Shown: positions 42,669-52,863 of the stretch, piece by piece | Numbering within the stretch: position 1 is the first letter of the stretch | Layout: every line of letters begins with the position of its first letter | DNA from: Alkalihalobacillus deserti | GTDB lineage: Bacteria > Bacillota > Bacilli > Bacillales > Bacillaceae_D | Assembly: GCF_020734105.1 (NCBI RefSeq) | Contig: NZ_JAJAFR010000009.1 | Coordinates: 57,797 to 121,796 of the forward strand | Direction: 5' to 3' | DNA length: 64,000 nucleotides | Made by a program: the position numbers and the translations under genes | The notes under the pieces: generated by a model | The model's input: only the letters and a program-made list of their open reading frames with translations | What the model was told of the DNA's origin: nothing | The model's database searches: none

Positions 42669-44408
42669 TTATCTTTGAGTTTTATTTACCAGTGTCATGA
42701 CAGCTTGCTTTAACTGTTCTAGTGAATTCTTACTTTCTTCAAGGGACTCTTTGTTTACTCCAAAATAGAATTTGATCTTCGGCTCTGTTCCTGATGGACG
42801 AATACAGAACCATGAACCGTCTTCTAGCTTGTATTTTAATACATTTGATTTAGGTAGTTGAATAGCTACTTGTTCTCCTGTCAATGCATTTGTCAATAGA
42901 CTTGACTGATAATCTTCAATGAATGCAACTTTGCTATTCCCAAGATTGGTTGGTGGTGTTTCACGGAATGATGCTAGTATTTGATTAATCTGTTCAATAC
43001 CTGCTTTTCCTTTTAACGTTAACGATTCCAACCCTTCTTGGTAATACCCATACTTCTCAAATAACTCAATCAATCCATCATATACATTCATTTGACGAGA
43101 CTTATAATAAGTAGCTATTTCAGCAGCTAACAAACAAGCTTGAACAGCATCTTTGTCTCTAACAAAGTCACCGATTAAATACCCGTAGCTTTCCTCATAA
43201 CCAAACAAGAAGCGATACTCGCCTGTTTGCTCATACTCTTTGATTTTTTCACCGATAAATTTAAATCCAGTTAACGTATCGATAGTATGTAAGTCATACT
43301 TTTCCGCAATCGCTCTGCCAATTTCAGACGTTACAATCGTCTTAAGAACAACTCCATTTGTTGGAAGGCTGTTCAACTCTTTCTTTTGCGAGAGAATGTA
43401 ATCAAGCATTAAAGCACCTGTTTGATTTCCAGTTAAAACAATATATTCTCCGGAAGGATTCTTGACTGCCACTCCAACTCGATCTCCATCTGGATCAGTT
43501 GCTAAGAGAACATCTGCATCTATATTCTTTCCATGCTGAATCGCTAATTCAAATGCAGCGTGTTCCTCAGGATTAGGGGATTTCACCGTTGAAAAGTTAG
43601 GGTCCGGTAATTCTTGTTCTGGTACTACTGTTAGTTGAGAGAAGCCACTTGTCTCTAGAACACGGCGAACAGGAAGATTTGCCGCGCCATGAAGTGGAGT
43701 GAAAACAATCTTTACTTCTTTCCCAAATTCATTTATTAACTCTTTTTGAATAAGAATCGTTTTCAGTTGGTTGTTGTACTCCTCATCAATCTCCTCTGAT
43801 ACCACTTGAAGAGTCCGATCGCCTTTCAGCTCCATTTCATTTGCAACTTTGATTAATAACTCATCCTCAATCTCGTTTACAAACTGAACTAGATCATCAG
43901 CAGGTCCTGGTGGCAGTTGTCCACCATCTTCACCATACACCTTAAAGCCATTGTATTCTGGTGGGTTATGACTCGCAGTTATCACAATTCCAGCAAATGC
44001 ATTTAGATGTCTAACAGCAAAAGAAAGTTCAGGTGTAGGACGAAGGTCGTGAAATAAATAAGAGCGAATCCCATGGTTTCCTAATGTAAGGGCACATTCT
44101 AATGCGAATTGCCTTGATTTATGACGCGAATCAAATGCAATTGCGACACCACGCTCCTTTGCCTCATTCCCATCTTTACTAATAAAACGTGCTAATCCTT
44201 CAGCAGCGCGACGGACCGTATATGTATTCATTCTGTTCGGACCTGGACCTATTTCCCCTCTCATACCTCCAGTTCCAAACTCTAAGTTTTTATAAAAACA
44301 ATCTTCTAATTCAACTTCATTCCCTTTTCTTTGCTCTAAGGCTTCTTTCCATTCAGCTTCTAATGCAGAAAAAGTAGACCATTTTCTATATTGTTCTTTC
44401 CAACTCAT
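42669..44408 (-). CDS. pgcA: Phosphoglucomutase/phosphomannomutase
   Basis: 579 residues, alpha-D-phosphohexomutase of the bacterial PgcA type. Phosphoserine loop [20 protein letters not shown] with the catalytic Ser in TASHNP, metal loop [11 protein letters not shown], sugar loop [12 protein letters not shown], and phosphate loop [15 protein letters not shown]. Interconverts glucose-6-phosphate and glucose-1-phosphate, supplying cell-envelope UDP-glucose and, with the glgCDAP operon 5 kb away, glycogen. Ribosome binding site AGGAGGAGATAAA; monocistronic. Confidence 0.93.
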   Translation of the reverse strand: MSWKEQYRKWSTFSALEAEWKEALEQRKGNEVELEDCFYKNLEFGTGGMRGEIGPGPNRMNTYTVRRAAEGLARFISKDGNEAKERGVAIAFDSRHKSRQFALECALTLGNHGIRSYLFHDLRPTPELSFAVRHLNAFAGIVITASHNPPEYNGFKVYGEDGGQLPPGPADDLVQFVNEIEDELLIKVANEMELKGDRTLQVVSEEIDEEYNNQLKTILIQKELINEFGKEVKIVFTPLHGAANLPVRRVLETSGFSQLTVVPEQELPDPNFSTVKSPNPEEHAAFELAIQHGKNIDADVLLATDPDGDRVGVAVKNPSGEYIVLTGNQTGALMLDYILSQKKELNSLPTNGVVLKTIVTSEIGRAIAEKYDLHTIDTLTGFKFIGEKIKEYEQTGEYRFLFGYEESYGYLIGDFVRDKDAVQACLLAAEIATYYKSRQMNVYDGLIELFEKYGYYQEGLESLTLKGKAGIEQINQILASFRETPPTNLGNSKVAFIEDYQSSLLTNALTGEQVAIQLPKSNVLKYKLEDGSWFCIRPSGTEPKIKFYFGVNKESLEESKNSLEQLKQAVMTLVNKTQR

Positions 44409-45076
44409 TTTATCTCCTCCTATGGGTAGTGATCTTTTCTATCATATACAAATAAATTCTAGACTACAGCTCTAATTCCCTTTTTTAACCCAAAACAAAA
44501 AAGAGAGTATAAACACCTAACGGGATCGGTTCAAGAGTAGAAACTATTAATCCGCATACCAAGGAGCAGCACTATTGAAGGTTGATTAACTCAAAAAAAG
44601 CACTGGAATTAGCCAATGCGTTTTTATAACCTTCATAAAACTTTATTAAACTCAAGCACCCTATACTTCAATATGTGATGACACACGGATCCTCATTCCG
44701 CTATTTCTCACTAAACCCTTGTTTGAAACATGTTTTCAGATCCTGGTTCCGTTATTTGTCTATTTCAACCTTTTATTTGGCTAATTTTGTACGGTTAACG
44801 GAACCAGGATCCGTTTCAGCCCTTTTAGAACAGCTTTTCAGCATTTTAGCGGAACCAGGATCCGATTCGCTGATCTACTGATCCTTGTTCCACTATCCTC
44901 CCCCGTTTAAAAAGAAAAAAGCAATGTTAGCATCGCAAATGTTTCTTAAATAGCCAGACCGTTTAACACTTTAAATAACAGTAATCTGCTAGACAGCAGA
45001 TAGTTGCGATTTGGTCTGCGTTTTGGGTTGCTATTTCATGTGTCAAAATCTTAAATACCCTTATCAATCAACATAT
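44409..45076. other. Long intergenic region with terminator-like hairpin and repeats
   Basis: Nearly 670 bases without a believable gene. It holds an imperfect hairpin (44593-44626, AAAAAAGCACTGG / CCAATGCGTTTTT) that could be a terminator, and the GGATCC repeat cluster described separately. Confidence 0.55.
44686..44896. repeat. Cluster of five inverted/direct GGATCCTGGTTCCG repeats
   Basis: Copies at 44686 (CGGATCCTCATTCCGCTATTT), 44737 (CAGATCCTGGTTCCGTTATTT), inverted at 44797 (AACGGAACCAGGATCCG) and 44848 (AGCGGAACCAGGATCCG), and a degenerate direct copy at 44879 (TGATCCTTGTTCCACTAT). Direct and inverted copies face each other, so the segment can form cruciforms. Looks like an interspersed Bacillus-type repeat family; not coding. 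Confidence 0.8.
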
Positions 45077-45117
45077 AAAAGGAGTCCAATTAATGTGCTA
45101 AATGAACTCCTTTTTCT
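45077..45117. terminator. Terminator hairpin downstream of FixH-like gene
   Basis: AAAAGGAGT and ACTCCTTTT arms with a 20-base loop; T-rich on both strands outside the stem. Lies about 60 bases after the stop codon at 45180. Confidence 0.55.
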
Positions 45118-45179
45118 ATTACTTTTTTAGTTTTTCTACCTCTAAACCGAACCCGTTAATACACTCTCTTCGTTTTACA

Positions 45180-45701
45180 TTATCTGTTAAAAACAGGTAT
45201 GCTGTTCAATTCACGTTCTAGATCGTTAGGCAAGGGTTGTTTCAGATGAAAAAGGTCATTAAGGTCCCGGTTACTTTGTGCAGCAATAGTACCTCCTACA
45301 TCAAATAAGATCTGATTATAATAAGTTCGACCTTTTTGATTCACCTCAACCATAGCAATCCATGTACCAGGTACTGAGAAAATCACTTCTGTTTCGTAGA
45401 GGCCGCCTTCTATGCGACTAAAAGTCTTTTCAATTTGGTGAACGGTACCAGGACGATCAAATACAGCTTTCATATTTGCATTTTCAATCGGAGCTCCAAG
45501 TTCGTCCTCAAGAAACAATTGAAAGTCAACCGCCTGACCTGTTTGAAACAATTCATCAGCACCCGTAAAAGACAATGTCCATCTCGTTTCTAACTCGCTT
45601 TTAGGTAATGTCATAAACAAGAACAAAGAACTAATTAAAATAAAAATGATGCTTATCGTGATAAAAACTCGATTTAAAATCCTTTCTTGTTCTAAACGCA
45701 T
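45180..45701 (-). CDS. FixH/YtkA-like membrane-anchored protein
   Basis: 173 residues with one N-terminal membrane helix (FITISIIFILISSLFLFM, about 13-30) and an extracytoplasmic immunoglobulin-like domain: FLEDELGAPIENANMKAVFD, ...EGGLYETEVIFSVPGTWIAM. This is the FixH/YtkA pattern, found with copper handling and cbb3 oxidase assembly, but no such genes adjoin here. Function uncertain. It is transcribed toward the repeat-rich region and sits downstream of yhcX. Confidence 0.72.
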   Translation of the reverse strand: MRLEQERILNRVFITISIIFILISSLFLFMTLPKSELETRWTLSFTGADELFQTGQAVDFQLFLEDELGAPIENANMKAVFDRPGTVHQIEKTFSRIEGGLYETEVIFSVPGTWIAMVEVNQKGRTYYNQILFDVGGTIAAQSNRDLNDLFHLKQPLPNDLERELNSIPVFNR

Positions 45702-45772
45702 TATGCTTTACCTCCTCTTGGATGTGATAACAATCATTTTTTCCAAACTAGCGAGGAGGTAAACGTTATAAT

Positions 45773-47314
45773 TTATTGCTTATAGTTAATTTGATAAATG
45801 TCATGTCGTCGGTCTCTTAATTGATTTACGCTTCCAGCACGACGGTTTCGTCTAAGAATTTCTAAATCTACATCTCCAACCACGACGGTTTCAATATTTG
45901 CTTGGCATTCGCCAACAACTCCATCACGAGCAAATGTAAAGTCTGATGGACTAAATATACCCGACTGTGCATATTGAATATCCATATTTTCAACATCTGT
46001 CAGATTTCCAACAGTTCCTGATAATACGGTATATACTTGATTCTCAATCGCTCGAGCTTGAGAACAATAACGAACTCTCAAATAGCCTTGGCGGTCGTCC
46101 GTACAAAATGGAGTGAAAATAATATTTGCACCTTTATCTACTGCGATACGAGCTAACTCTGGGAACTCGATGTCATAGCAGATTTGAATGGCAATCTTTC
46201 CACAATCGGTATCAAACACATTGACATGTTCTCCCCCTGAAATCCCCCAAAATTTACGTTCGTTAGGAGTAATATGAAGCTTATATTGTTTCTCAATCGT
46301 ACCATCTCTTCTGAATAAATAAGCAATGTTATAAATTTTACCTTCTTCTTCTACAAAGTGTGATCCACCAATAATATTGACATTGTATTTCACAGCAAGA
46401 CCCGTAAATAATTCAATGTAATCTTCGGTAAATTCAGTCAACCGTCTGATTGCAAGGCTCGGGCTTTTCTCTGGTAGGAACGATAATAATTGTAAGGTGA
46501 AAATTTCCGGAAAAACAGCAAAGTCGGAATCATAACTTGCTGCTACGTCCGTATAATATTCACATTGGACAGCAAAATCCTCAAAAGACGAAATCTTCTT
46601 CATCGCATACTGAATCGTTGTAATTCGAACAGGGAAGGACGTCTTAAACTGTCGCTTCGGAACAGTGGGACGATAATCAATATTGTTCCATTCCATTAAC
46701 GTTGCGTAGCGCAAGGACGCTCGATCATCATCTAAGTAATTCGAATTAATTCGCTTTAACGAAAAACCATTCATTACTTGAAAAGTTAGAACAGGATCGT
46801 AAATATTATGCATCGTGACTTCTTCCACATAACGACGTGGAGTCATCTCTTTCGCATGCTTGAAATAATACGGAATGCGGCCGCCTATTATCATACTTTT
46901 TAAATTTAACTCACGAGTTAAATCTTTTCTAGCTTCATATAAACGATGACCGATTTTCATTCTACGGTAATCAGGGTGGACCATCACCTCAATGCCATAC
47001 AAATTATAACCTTCATAATCGTGATTGGTGATATATCCATTATCAGTTATTTCATCCCAAGTATGCTGGTCATCATATTCATCGAAATTAATAATCAAAC
47101 TTGAACAGGAGCCAATAATTTCACCATCAAATTCTACACAAAATTGGCCTTCGGGAAAGATATTAATATGACTTTGTAGATGTGCTCGTTCCCATGTCTC
47201 CATATTAGGAAAACAAAGTTTCTGCATCTCTATAATAGCATCGAAATCCTTGGCTTCAATGTTCCGAATAATCATCTTTTTCTCGAACTTAGAAATATCT
47301 ATTTTTTTTGACAT
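45773..47314 (-). CDS. yhcX: GNAT acetyltransferase fused to carbon-nitrogen hydrolase
   Basis: 513 residues, the same length and fusion as B. subtilis YhcX. N-terminal GNAT domain (about 12-190, with MVHPDYRRMKIGHRLYEARK acetyl-CoA loop), C-terminal nitrilase-superfamily domain (about 220-490) with the Glu-Lys-Cys triad in FAVFPEIFTL, EKQYKLHITPNE and AIQICYDIEFPEL. Substrate unknown: an amide or nitrile hydrolysed and an amine acetylated, perhaps on one metabolite. Ribosome binding site AAGGAGATGAATAC. Confidence 0.92.
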   Translation of the reverse strand: MSKKIDISKFEKKMIIRNIEAKDFDAIIEMQKLCFPNMETWERAHLQSHINIFPEGQFCVEFDGEIIGSCSSLIINFDEYDDQHTWDEITDNGYITNHDYEGYNLYGIEVMVHPDYRRMKIGHRLYEARKDLTRELNLKSMIIGGRIPYYFKHAKEMTPRRYVEEVTMHNIYDPVLTFQVMNGFSLKRINSNYLDDDRASLRYATLMEWNNIDYRPTVPKRQFKTSFPVRITTIQYAMKKISSFEDFAVQCEYYTDVAASYDSDFAVFPEIFTLQLLSFLPEKSPSLAIRRLTEFTEDYIELFTGLAVKYNVNIIGGSHFVEEEGKIYNIAYLFRRDGTIEKQYKLHITPNERKFWGISGGEHVNVFDTDCGKIAIQICYDIEFPELARIAVDKGANIIFTPFCTDDRQGYLRVRYCSQARAIENQVYTVLSGTVGNLTDVENMDIQYAQSGIFSPSDFTFARDGVVGECQANIETVVVGDVDLEILRRNRRAGSVNQLRDRRHDIYQINYKQ

Positions 47315-47452
47315 GTATTCATCTCCTTTACCTTACATTCATGAAGTTTACCCTTTTTTGTTTAGATTGAACACTTTTTTGCTTTTATACTAGTTCCGTT
47401 TTGAATGCCCCATTTAATCCCAAATTTGCACTTACAATCATTCATGTATCCA

Positions 47453-47489
47453 CCTAAAAAAAAGAAAACCCCCTTACAAGCTGGTGGTT
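47453..47489 (-). terminator. Terminator of the CheX-type gene
   Basis: AACCACC...GGGGGTT imperfect stem, followed on the minus strand by TTTTCTTTTTTTT. It directly follows the gene at 47501. Confidence 0.6.
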
Positions 47490-47500
47490 GATCAAAAGGT

Positions 47501-47959
47501 CTACTCTTCTTTTACAGCTATATGCACATAAATTCCACCAATTGGTGTGTCTAGAGGGACGCTAACAAAAGGACTGCTTGAATGAAACCTTGAGTCTCCC
47601 TCATTCACAATCGGTGTTGTTACATCAATAATACATGATTCTTTTGATAATTCCGTTGCCGTTGTTCCTGCCACCCAATTTCCAAACTCCTGAACAGCAC
47701 TCCAACCCATCTCATCAAGCTGACCAATTTGCATTCCACCCATCATCACACCTACTAGCTCTTTTACTGTTTCAGAAGAGAATGAACAAATAATTTGACC
47801 TTTTAATTGACCTTTCACTCCTAAAATAACAGCTATTTCATTAGAAGGAATCGTACCTGTTCCTGCGCTAGGGGCAAAAGGTGTAACGGCAAGTCCAAAA
47901 TGATTCGTCAGTATTTCCTTTGTAGCACGGCAAATTGCATTAATATGGTTTACATTCAC
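47501..47959 (-). CDS. CheX-family chemotaxis phosphatase-like protein
   Basis: 152 residues, CheC/CheX/FliY superfamily. GTG start behind TGGAGGAATACAAA. The catalytic pattern E-x2-N (QEFGNW) is followed by a Pro about 22 residues on (TTPIV), as in active CheY-P phosphatases. It would dephosphorylate a response regulator receiver domain. No other chemotaxis gene is near, so this is an orphan whose receiver partner must be elsewhere. Confidence 0.82.
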   Translation of the reverse strand: MNVNHINAICRATKEILTNHFGLAVTPFAPSAGTGTIPSNEIAVILGVKGQLKGQIICSFSSETVKELVGVMMGGMQIGQLDEMGWSAVQEFGNWVAGTTATELSKESCIIDVTTPIVNEGDSRFHSSSPFVSVPLDTPIGGIYVHIAVKEE

Positions 47960-48057
47960 TTTGTATTCCTCCAGGAACTTAATTATAAATTTTGTCGAAT
48001 CGTGTGAAATTATATTTAGTTTATCATACGTTTTTACCGTTATGTGTGGTTCTTTCC

Positions 48058-48756
48058 TTACTTTGTAGGATTAACCTGTTCTTGATTACGCATGATATAC
48101 CACTGTTCTCTTGCCATCTCGACGATCTTTGTTTCTGTCGCTCTTTTTTTATGTTGAATCACTCTCGTGAAGTAAAGACCTGCTTTTTCTCTCTTTTCTA
48201 TTCTCCTTGCAAGTTCACCTAATAAGTATAAAAGTCTCAACTCGGTCATTTTCGTTCCTATATAGTCTCCTCTTTCGTAAGAGACTTCATAATCTAAATA
48301 AGCTGCTAGCAAAAATCGTCTTTCTTGGTTGTAATCCTCTATTGATCGATAAATCCATGCTAATCGAAGACAAAGTCCTCCTATAACGATTCGATTTTCT
48401 CTTTTTAAATTTGCTGAGAGTATAGCTAACTTCATAGCTTTGATGGCATCAGAAACGGTTCGTTCCTTACCAAATTCCTGAGTTTTCCAATTCTCGAACT
48501 GTTTAGCAATTTCATCCTTTGCTCCGTTTGGAAACTCGAGACTGAATGCTTCTGTTGAAGCAAAACCGCAATCTGGGCAAACATCAGTCTCATAAAATAA
48601 AGGATTAATCATTTCTTCTTTATAAACTTTACAAAAATCACTATCTATTGTTTTGATACGGATAAAACTTGAACGCACTCTCTTTGAATGAAAAGTATTT
48701 TTACAGTATAAACAAAGGACTTTTTTATCATATAAAGGTGAAAGTTGGTTTGTCAT
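48058..48756 (-). CDS. DUF2225-family protein
   Basis: About 232 residues from the ATG at 48756 (weak GGATGA site; an ATG three codons upstream is an alternative). Two zinc knuckles, CLYCKNTF and CPDCGFASTEAF, at the N-terminus, then a helical TPR-like region (about 120-220) with RLAWIYRSIEDYNQERRFLL. The DUF2225 family is widespread in Firmicutes; function unknown. It is followed by cheX-like and yhcX genes on the same strand. Confidence 0.82.
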   Translation of the reverse strand: MTNQLSPLYDKKVLCLYCKNTFHSKRVRSSFIRIKTIDSDFCKVYKEEMINPLFYETDVCPDCGFASTEAFSLEFPNGAKDEIAKQFENWKTQEFGKERTVSDAIKAMKLAILSANLKRENRIVIGGLCLRLAWIYRSIEDYNQERRFLLAAYLDYEVSYERGDYIGTKMTELRLLYLLGELARRIEKREKAGLYFTRVIQHKKRATETKIVEMAREQWYIMRNQEQVNPTK

Positions 48757-48786
48757 AGCGCTCATCCTAGTTTGAAAGTTATACAT

Positions 48787-49051
48787 TTATTTTAGTCTAA
48801 AAGCACTGTATTTTACTAGTCTTTTTATCTTTTTTCATTCTAACTCTTCGGAAAATTTAAAAAGAATTTGCGGCAATTCAATTCAATGAACCCTTTTTAA
48901 AAATTCATTGGAATGATAAGACCTCTCTCATGCATATGCTTATATAGTTGCAGTGGTAACCACTTAAGGGAGGGATGATCCTTTCATCAGACGATTCAGT
49001 CCATCAAGGTGTCCCTTAAACTTCAAAACCAAATAGACAGGGGCTGGAAAT
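48787..49051. promoter_or_regulatory. Leader region of the glycogen operon
   Basis: Contains the 13-base palindrome AGTGGTAACCACT (48952-48964) and a TTGGAA (48909) with TGCATA 17 bases on as a weak sigma-A-like pair. In B. subtilis the glg operon is sigma-E controlled, and no clear sigma-E sites were distinguished here. Operator role for the palindrome is inference. Confidence 0.4.
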
Positions 49052-50206
49052 ATGAATAGAAGAAAAGAATGCGTAGCAATGCTACTTGCAGGGGGGGAAG
49101 GTAAACGACTTGGTGACCTTACAAGAAAGTTAGCCAAGCCCGCTGTTTATTTTGGCGGAAAATATAGAATTATAGACTTCCCTTTAAGTAATTGTATTAA
49201 TTCTGGCATTGACACGGTGGGAGTATTAACACAATACGAGCCTCTTGCTTTAAATTCTCACCTAGGAATTGGTACACCCTGGGATCTAGATCGTCGTAAC
49301 GGGGGGTTAACTTGCCTTCCACCTTTTGTTGAGAAAAGGGGTGGTTCCTGGTATTTAGGAACCTCTGATGCCATCTATCAAAACCGCCATTTTATTGAAC
49401 AGTATGATCCTGAATATGTGCTTATTTTATCAGGTGACCATATTTATAAAATGGATTATAGTTTAATGCTTGATTATCATAAAGAGCGAGGTGCAGAAGC
49501 TACCATTTCTGTCCTTGAAGTACCATGGGAAGAAGCAAGTCGTTTCGGAATTATGAATGCTACGAAAACAGGTCACATCACTGATTTTACAGAAAAACCA
49601 GCTGATCCAGAAAGTAATCTTGCTTCCATGGGTATTTATATTTTCAATTGGTCTGTTTTAAAAGCCTATTTGAATGAAGATGCGCTTTTGTCAGAATCTA
49701 ATCACGACTTTGGAAAAGATATTATTCCAGCCATGCTGAATGACAACCGAAAGTTATTTGCTTACCCGTTTTCTGGTTACTGGAAAGATGTTGGTACTAT
49801 ACAGAGTTTTTGGGAGGCTAATATGGATTTACTCGCTAAACAGCCTTCTTTAAAACTTCATGAGTATAATTGGCGAATTTATTCCGTTAATACTTGTCAA
49901 TCGCCTCAATACATTTCACCACATGCAACGATAACGAATTCTCTTATTAATGAGGGTTGTCTTATTTATGGGAATGTTTCAGAATCGATACTATTTCATC
50001 AGGTTGGAATTGGTTGTCATAGTGAAATAGAGCAGTCTGTCATTATGCCTAATGTAAAAATTGGGCAACATGTAAAATTAAAAAAGGTCATTATTGCTGA
50101 AGGAGTAACCATTCCAGATTATACAGAGATCCTCTCACCGGAAGATGAAATTTTAGTTATTGATAAAGACACTCCCATTAAAAACCCCGCCACTATTTTA
50201 GGATAA
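49052..50206 (+). CDS. glgC: Glucose-1-phosphate adenylyltransferase, catalytic subunit
   Basis: 384 residues. The nucleotide-binding motif [20 protein letters not shown] and [15 protein letters not shown] at the N-terminus, the [11 protein letters not shown] region, and the left-handed beta-helix C-terminus (repeats such as [17 protein letters not shown]). It makes ADP-glucose from ATP and glucose-1-phosphate, the committed step of glycogen synthesis. Start ATG behind AGGGGCTGGAAAT. First gene of the operon glgC-glgD-glgA-glgP. Confidence 0.95.
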   Translation: MNRRKECVAMLLAGGEGKRLGDLTRKLAKPAVYFGGKYRIIDFPLSNCINSGIDTVGVLTQYEPLALNSHLGIGTPWDLDRRNGGLTCLPPFVEKRGGSWYLGTSDAIYQNRHFIEQYDPEYVLILSGDHIYKMDYSLMLDYHKERGAEATISVLEVPWEEASRFGIMNATKTGHITDFTEKPADPESNLASMGIYIFNWSVLKAYLNEDALLSESNHDFGKDIIPAMLNDNRKLFAYPFSGYWKDVGTIQSFWEANMDLLAKQPSLKLHEYNWRIYSVNTCQSPQYISPHATITNSLINEGCLIYGNVSESILFHQVGIGCHSEIEQSVIMPNVKIGQHVKLKKVIIAEGVTIPDYTEILSPEDEILVIDKDTPIKNPATILG

Positions 50207-50235
50207 GTTAAATTTAAAGTGAGAGGAAGAAATGA

Positions 50236-51342
50236 ATGGAAAAACTGATGGGCGTTATTCATTTAGATAGTGAACAAAATTTACTGAAGGAATTGACTTA
50301 TTTCCGCTGCGGTGCTGCAGTACCTTATGGCAGTCGTTATCGTCTTATCGACTTTGTCCTTTCCAATATGGTAAATTCACAAATTCAAGATATTGCTGTT
50401 TTTACTAGAAGGAAATATCGTTCACTTATGGATCATTTAGGAAATGGAAAGCCATGGGATCTAGACCGTAAACGTGGCGGTTTATTTATCCTACCTCCCG
50501 ACTGGAACGACCCAACCGACTTATCAAAGGGAGATTTACAACATTTTCATAATAACCGCGACTTCTTTGATCGTGGTTTAGCAGAATACGTACTGATCAC
50601 AGGTACTCACCATATATGCAACATCAATTATGAGAAAGTGTTTCAAGAACACCTAAAGTCAGGAGCTGACGTAACAGCCATTTATCAACCAATTCAAATA
50701 CTTGACTATGAACATGCACTTGAAAAAAAATTAGAAATCAACGAAAAGGGCGAGGTCACCAATATTACAACAGATACAAGCAACCAAAATCTATTTATGG
50801 ATATGTTTATTATCAAAAAGTCTTTATTGCTAGAACTCGTTGACTATTGCATTGCTAGAAAAAAAGAGAATTTATTACTTGATGGGATTATTGAAAATCT
50901 TAATAGTCTTACAGTACATTCATACGAATACAGAGGATATCTAGCTGTTATTAATTCCATTGAAAGCTACTATAAACATAGTATGTCCTTGCTTGATATA
51001 GATGTGTACACCCAGCTTTTTCTAAATCGAAAACCGATTTATACAAAACCAAAAGATGAACCCCCTACAAAATATACGAAATCAGCACGAACATCGAATT
51101 CATTACTAGCCAATGGATGTGTGATTGACGGTACAGTTGAAAATAGCATTCTCTTTAGAGGAGTGCATGTCCACAAAGATGCTATTGTTCGAAACTCTAT
51201 TATTATGCAACGTTGTGAAATCCAAGAAGGAACTTTGTTAGAAAACGTAATTTTAGATAAAGATATTGTGATCTCACCACGCCGTACATTTATTGGCGCA
51301 CCTGAAAACCCATATGTATTTGCTAAAAGAAAAGTGATGTAA
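50236..51342 (+). CDS. glgD: Glucose-1-phosphate adenylyltransferase regulatory subunit
   Basis: 368 residues, GlgC homologue in which the nucleotide loop is degraded: the conserved GGxGxRL/M of GlgC is absent and the N-terminus reads MGVIHLDSEQNLLKELTYFR. The beta-helix end (VIDGTVENSILFRGVHVHKD) is kept. In Bacillus GlgD forms a heterotetramer with GlgC and tunes its activity. The gene follows glgC by 29 bases and GlgA starts 24 bases later. Confidence 0.93.
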   Translation: MEKLMGVIHLDSEQNLLKELTYFRCGAAVPYGSRYRLIDFVLSNMVNSQIQDIAVFTRRKYRSLMDHLGNGKPWDLDRKRGGLFILPPDWNDPTDLSKGDLQHFHNNRDFFDRGLAEYVLITGTHHICNINYEKVFQEHLKSGADVTAIYQPIQILDYEHALEKKLEINEKGEVTNITTDTSNQNLFMDMFIIKKSLLLELVDYCIARKKENLLLDGIIENLNSLTVHSYEYRGYLAVINSIESYYKHSMSLLDIDVYTQLFLNRKPIYTKPKDEPPTKYTKSARTSNSLLANGCVIDGTVENSILFRGVHVHKDAIVRNSIIMQRCEIQEGTLLENVILDKDIVISPRRTFIGAPENPYVFAKRKVM

Positions 51343-51366
51343 CCTATAAAAGAAGGAGTTTTGTCT

Positions 51367-52863
51367 ATGAATATTGTGATGGTTGCTTCCGAATGTGCAC
51401 CATTTTTTAAAACAGGAGGATTAGCTGATGTTGTAGCCTCTCTTCCAAAAGCACTTGCCAAGAAAAACCATAAGCTCACCATTTTTCTACCAAAACATCG
51501 AGGTCTTCCACATGACATTGCCTCTAAACTCCAATTTATTGGTTCATTTGACGTACACGTTAAATGGCGGAAACAATATTGCGGTCTTTTATCTTATGAA
51601 ACTGATCAAGTAATCTACTATTTCATTGATAATGAATATTACTTTAACCGGGCTCATTTATATGATGAAGTCGATGATGCTGAGCGCTATGTTTTTTTCA
51701 CTCATGCCTTTTTCAAAGCACTCGAACATCTTGATTCAACTCCTGATTTAATTCACTGTCATGATTGGCAAACAGCTCTTATTCCTCTCTACATCAAGGC
51801 TGGTGCTTATCAAAGAAATGTGAAAACGGTTTTTACGATTCATAATTTAAAGTATCAAGGTGTTTTTCCTCTCTCCGTTTTTAATGAACTGTTGCACCTA
51901 GACCATATTCATTTAGGTGGCTTAGAGTATAAAGGAGCCGTTAACTTTATGAAGGCAGCTCTTATTCATGCTGATTGGGTAACGACAGTAAGTCCTTCTT
52001 ATGCAAATGAGATATTAGATCCATATTACGGAGAAGGGCTTGAATCCTTTTTACACGAACGAGGTACGAGTCTATCAGGAATTGTCAATGGCATTGATGA
52101 AGATGTTTACAATCCTGCAAACGATCTTTATGTTTCTATCCCATACAAGAAACATTATTCAAGAAAAAAAGAGAACAAACGCATCATGCAACAAGAATTA
52201 GATCTAACCATTTCAAAAGATATCCCTATGTTTGCAGTGATCAGTCGATTAGTTGAAGAAAAAGGTCTTCCCCTTCTTGTTCATATTCTAGATGAGTTAT
52301 TGACAACCGAATCTGTTCAGGTTGTCATTATGGGGACCGGAGAATCAAAATTTGAAGAACACTTCCAATCGATTTCGAACCGTTATCCTAATTCATGCCG
52401 ATTTATGAATGTGTTTCAAGAAGGACTAGCGCGTAGATTATACGCTTCTTCAGACTTTTTTCTTATGCCATCTCGATTTGAGCCATGTGGATTAAGTCAA
52501 TTAATCGCTCTTCGCTATGAAACTGTTCCTATTGTTAGGGAAACGGGAGGGTTAAAAGATACAATCCAACCATATAATGAATTTACTGGAGCAGGAAATG
52601 GCTTTTCTTTCACGAATTATAATGCAAATGACTTTTTGAACACTATTCGATATGGCATCCATTTGTATCATCAACCAAAACACTGGAACCAAATTTTGAA
52701 AAACATCTACAAATGTAAATTGAACTGGGAACATTCTGCTCTTCAATATGAAGGAATTTACAAGCAGTTGCTGAACCCCACTAATGAGGAGGATCCCTAT
52801 GTCCAAGACAGTATACAATCTGAGCCAGGTACTAAAAGAGAAGCTCACCTCGTCATACGGTAA
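51367..52863 (+). CDS. glgA: Glycogen synthase (ADP-glucose)
   Basis: 498 residues, GT5 family. N-terminal MNIVMVASECAPFFKTGGLA DVVASLP is the ADP-glucose KTGGL motif; C-terminal domain has MPSRFEPCGLSQLIALRYET and the E-x7-E type TGGLKDTI end. Transfers glucose from ADP-glucose to glycogen ends. I use the ATG at 51367 (AAGGAGTTTTGTCT before it) rather than the TTG two codons upstream. The last 20-odd residues (EEDPYVQDSIQSEPGTKREA) extend past the family end because the frame runs into glgP. Confidence 0.93.
   Translation: MNIVMVASECAPFFKTGGLADVVASLPKALAKKNHKLTIFLPKHRGLPHDIASKLQFIGSFDVHVKWRKQYCGLLSYETDQVIYYFIDNEYYFNRAHLYDEVDDAERYVFFTHAFFKALEHLDSTPDLIHCHDWQTALIPLYIKAGAYQRNVKTVFTIHNLKYQGVFPLSVFNELLHLDHIHLGGLEYKGAVNFMKAALIHADWVTTVSPSYANEILDPYYGEGLESFLHERGTSLSGIVNGIDEDVYNPANDLYVSIPYKKHYSRKKENKRIMQQELDLTISKDIPMFAVISRLVEEKGLPLLVHILDELLTTESVQVVIMGTGESKFEEHFQSISNRYPNSCRFMNVFQEGLARRLYASSDFFLMPSRFEPCGLSQLIALRYETVPIVRETGGLKDTIQPYNEFTGAGNGFSFTNYNANDFLNTIRYGIHLYHQPKHWNQILKNIYKCKLNWEHSALQYEGIYKQLLNPTNEEDPYVQDSIQSEPGTKREAHLVIR

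Noticed and set aside
44675..44881. 68-residue reading frame across the GGATCC repeats
   Set aside because: Composition is dictated by the repeats, there is no ribosome binding site and no homology is recognisable.
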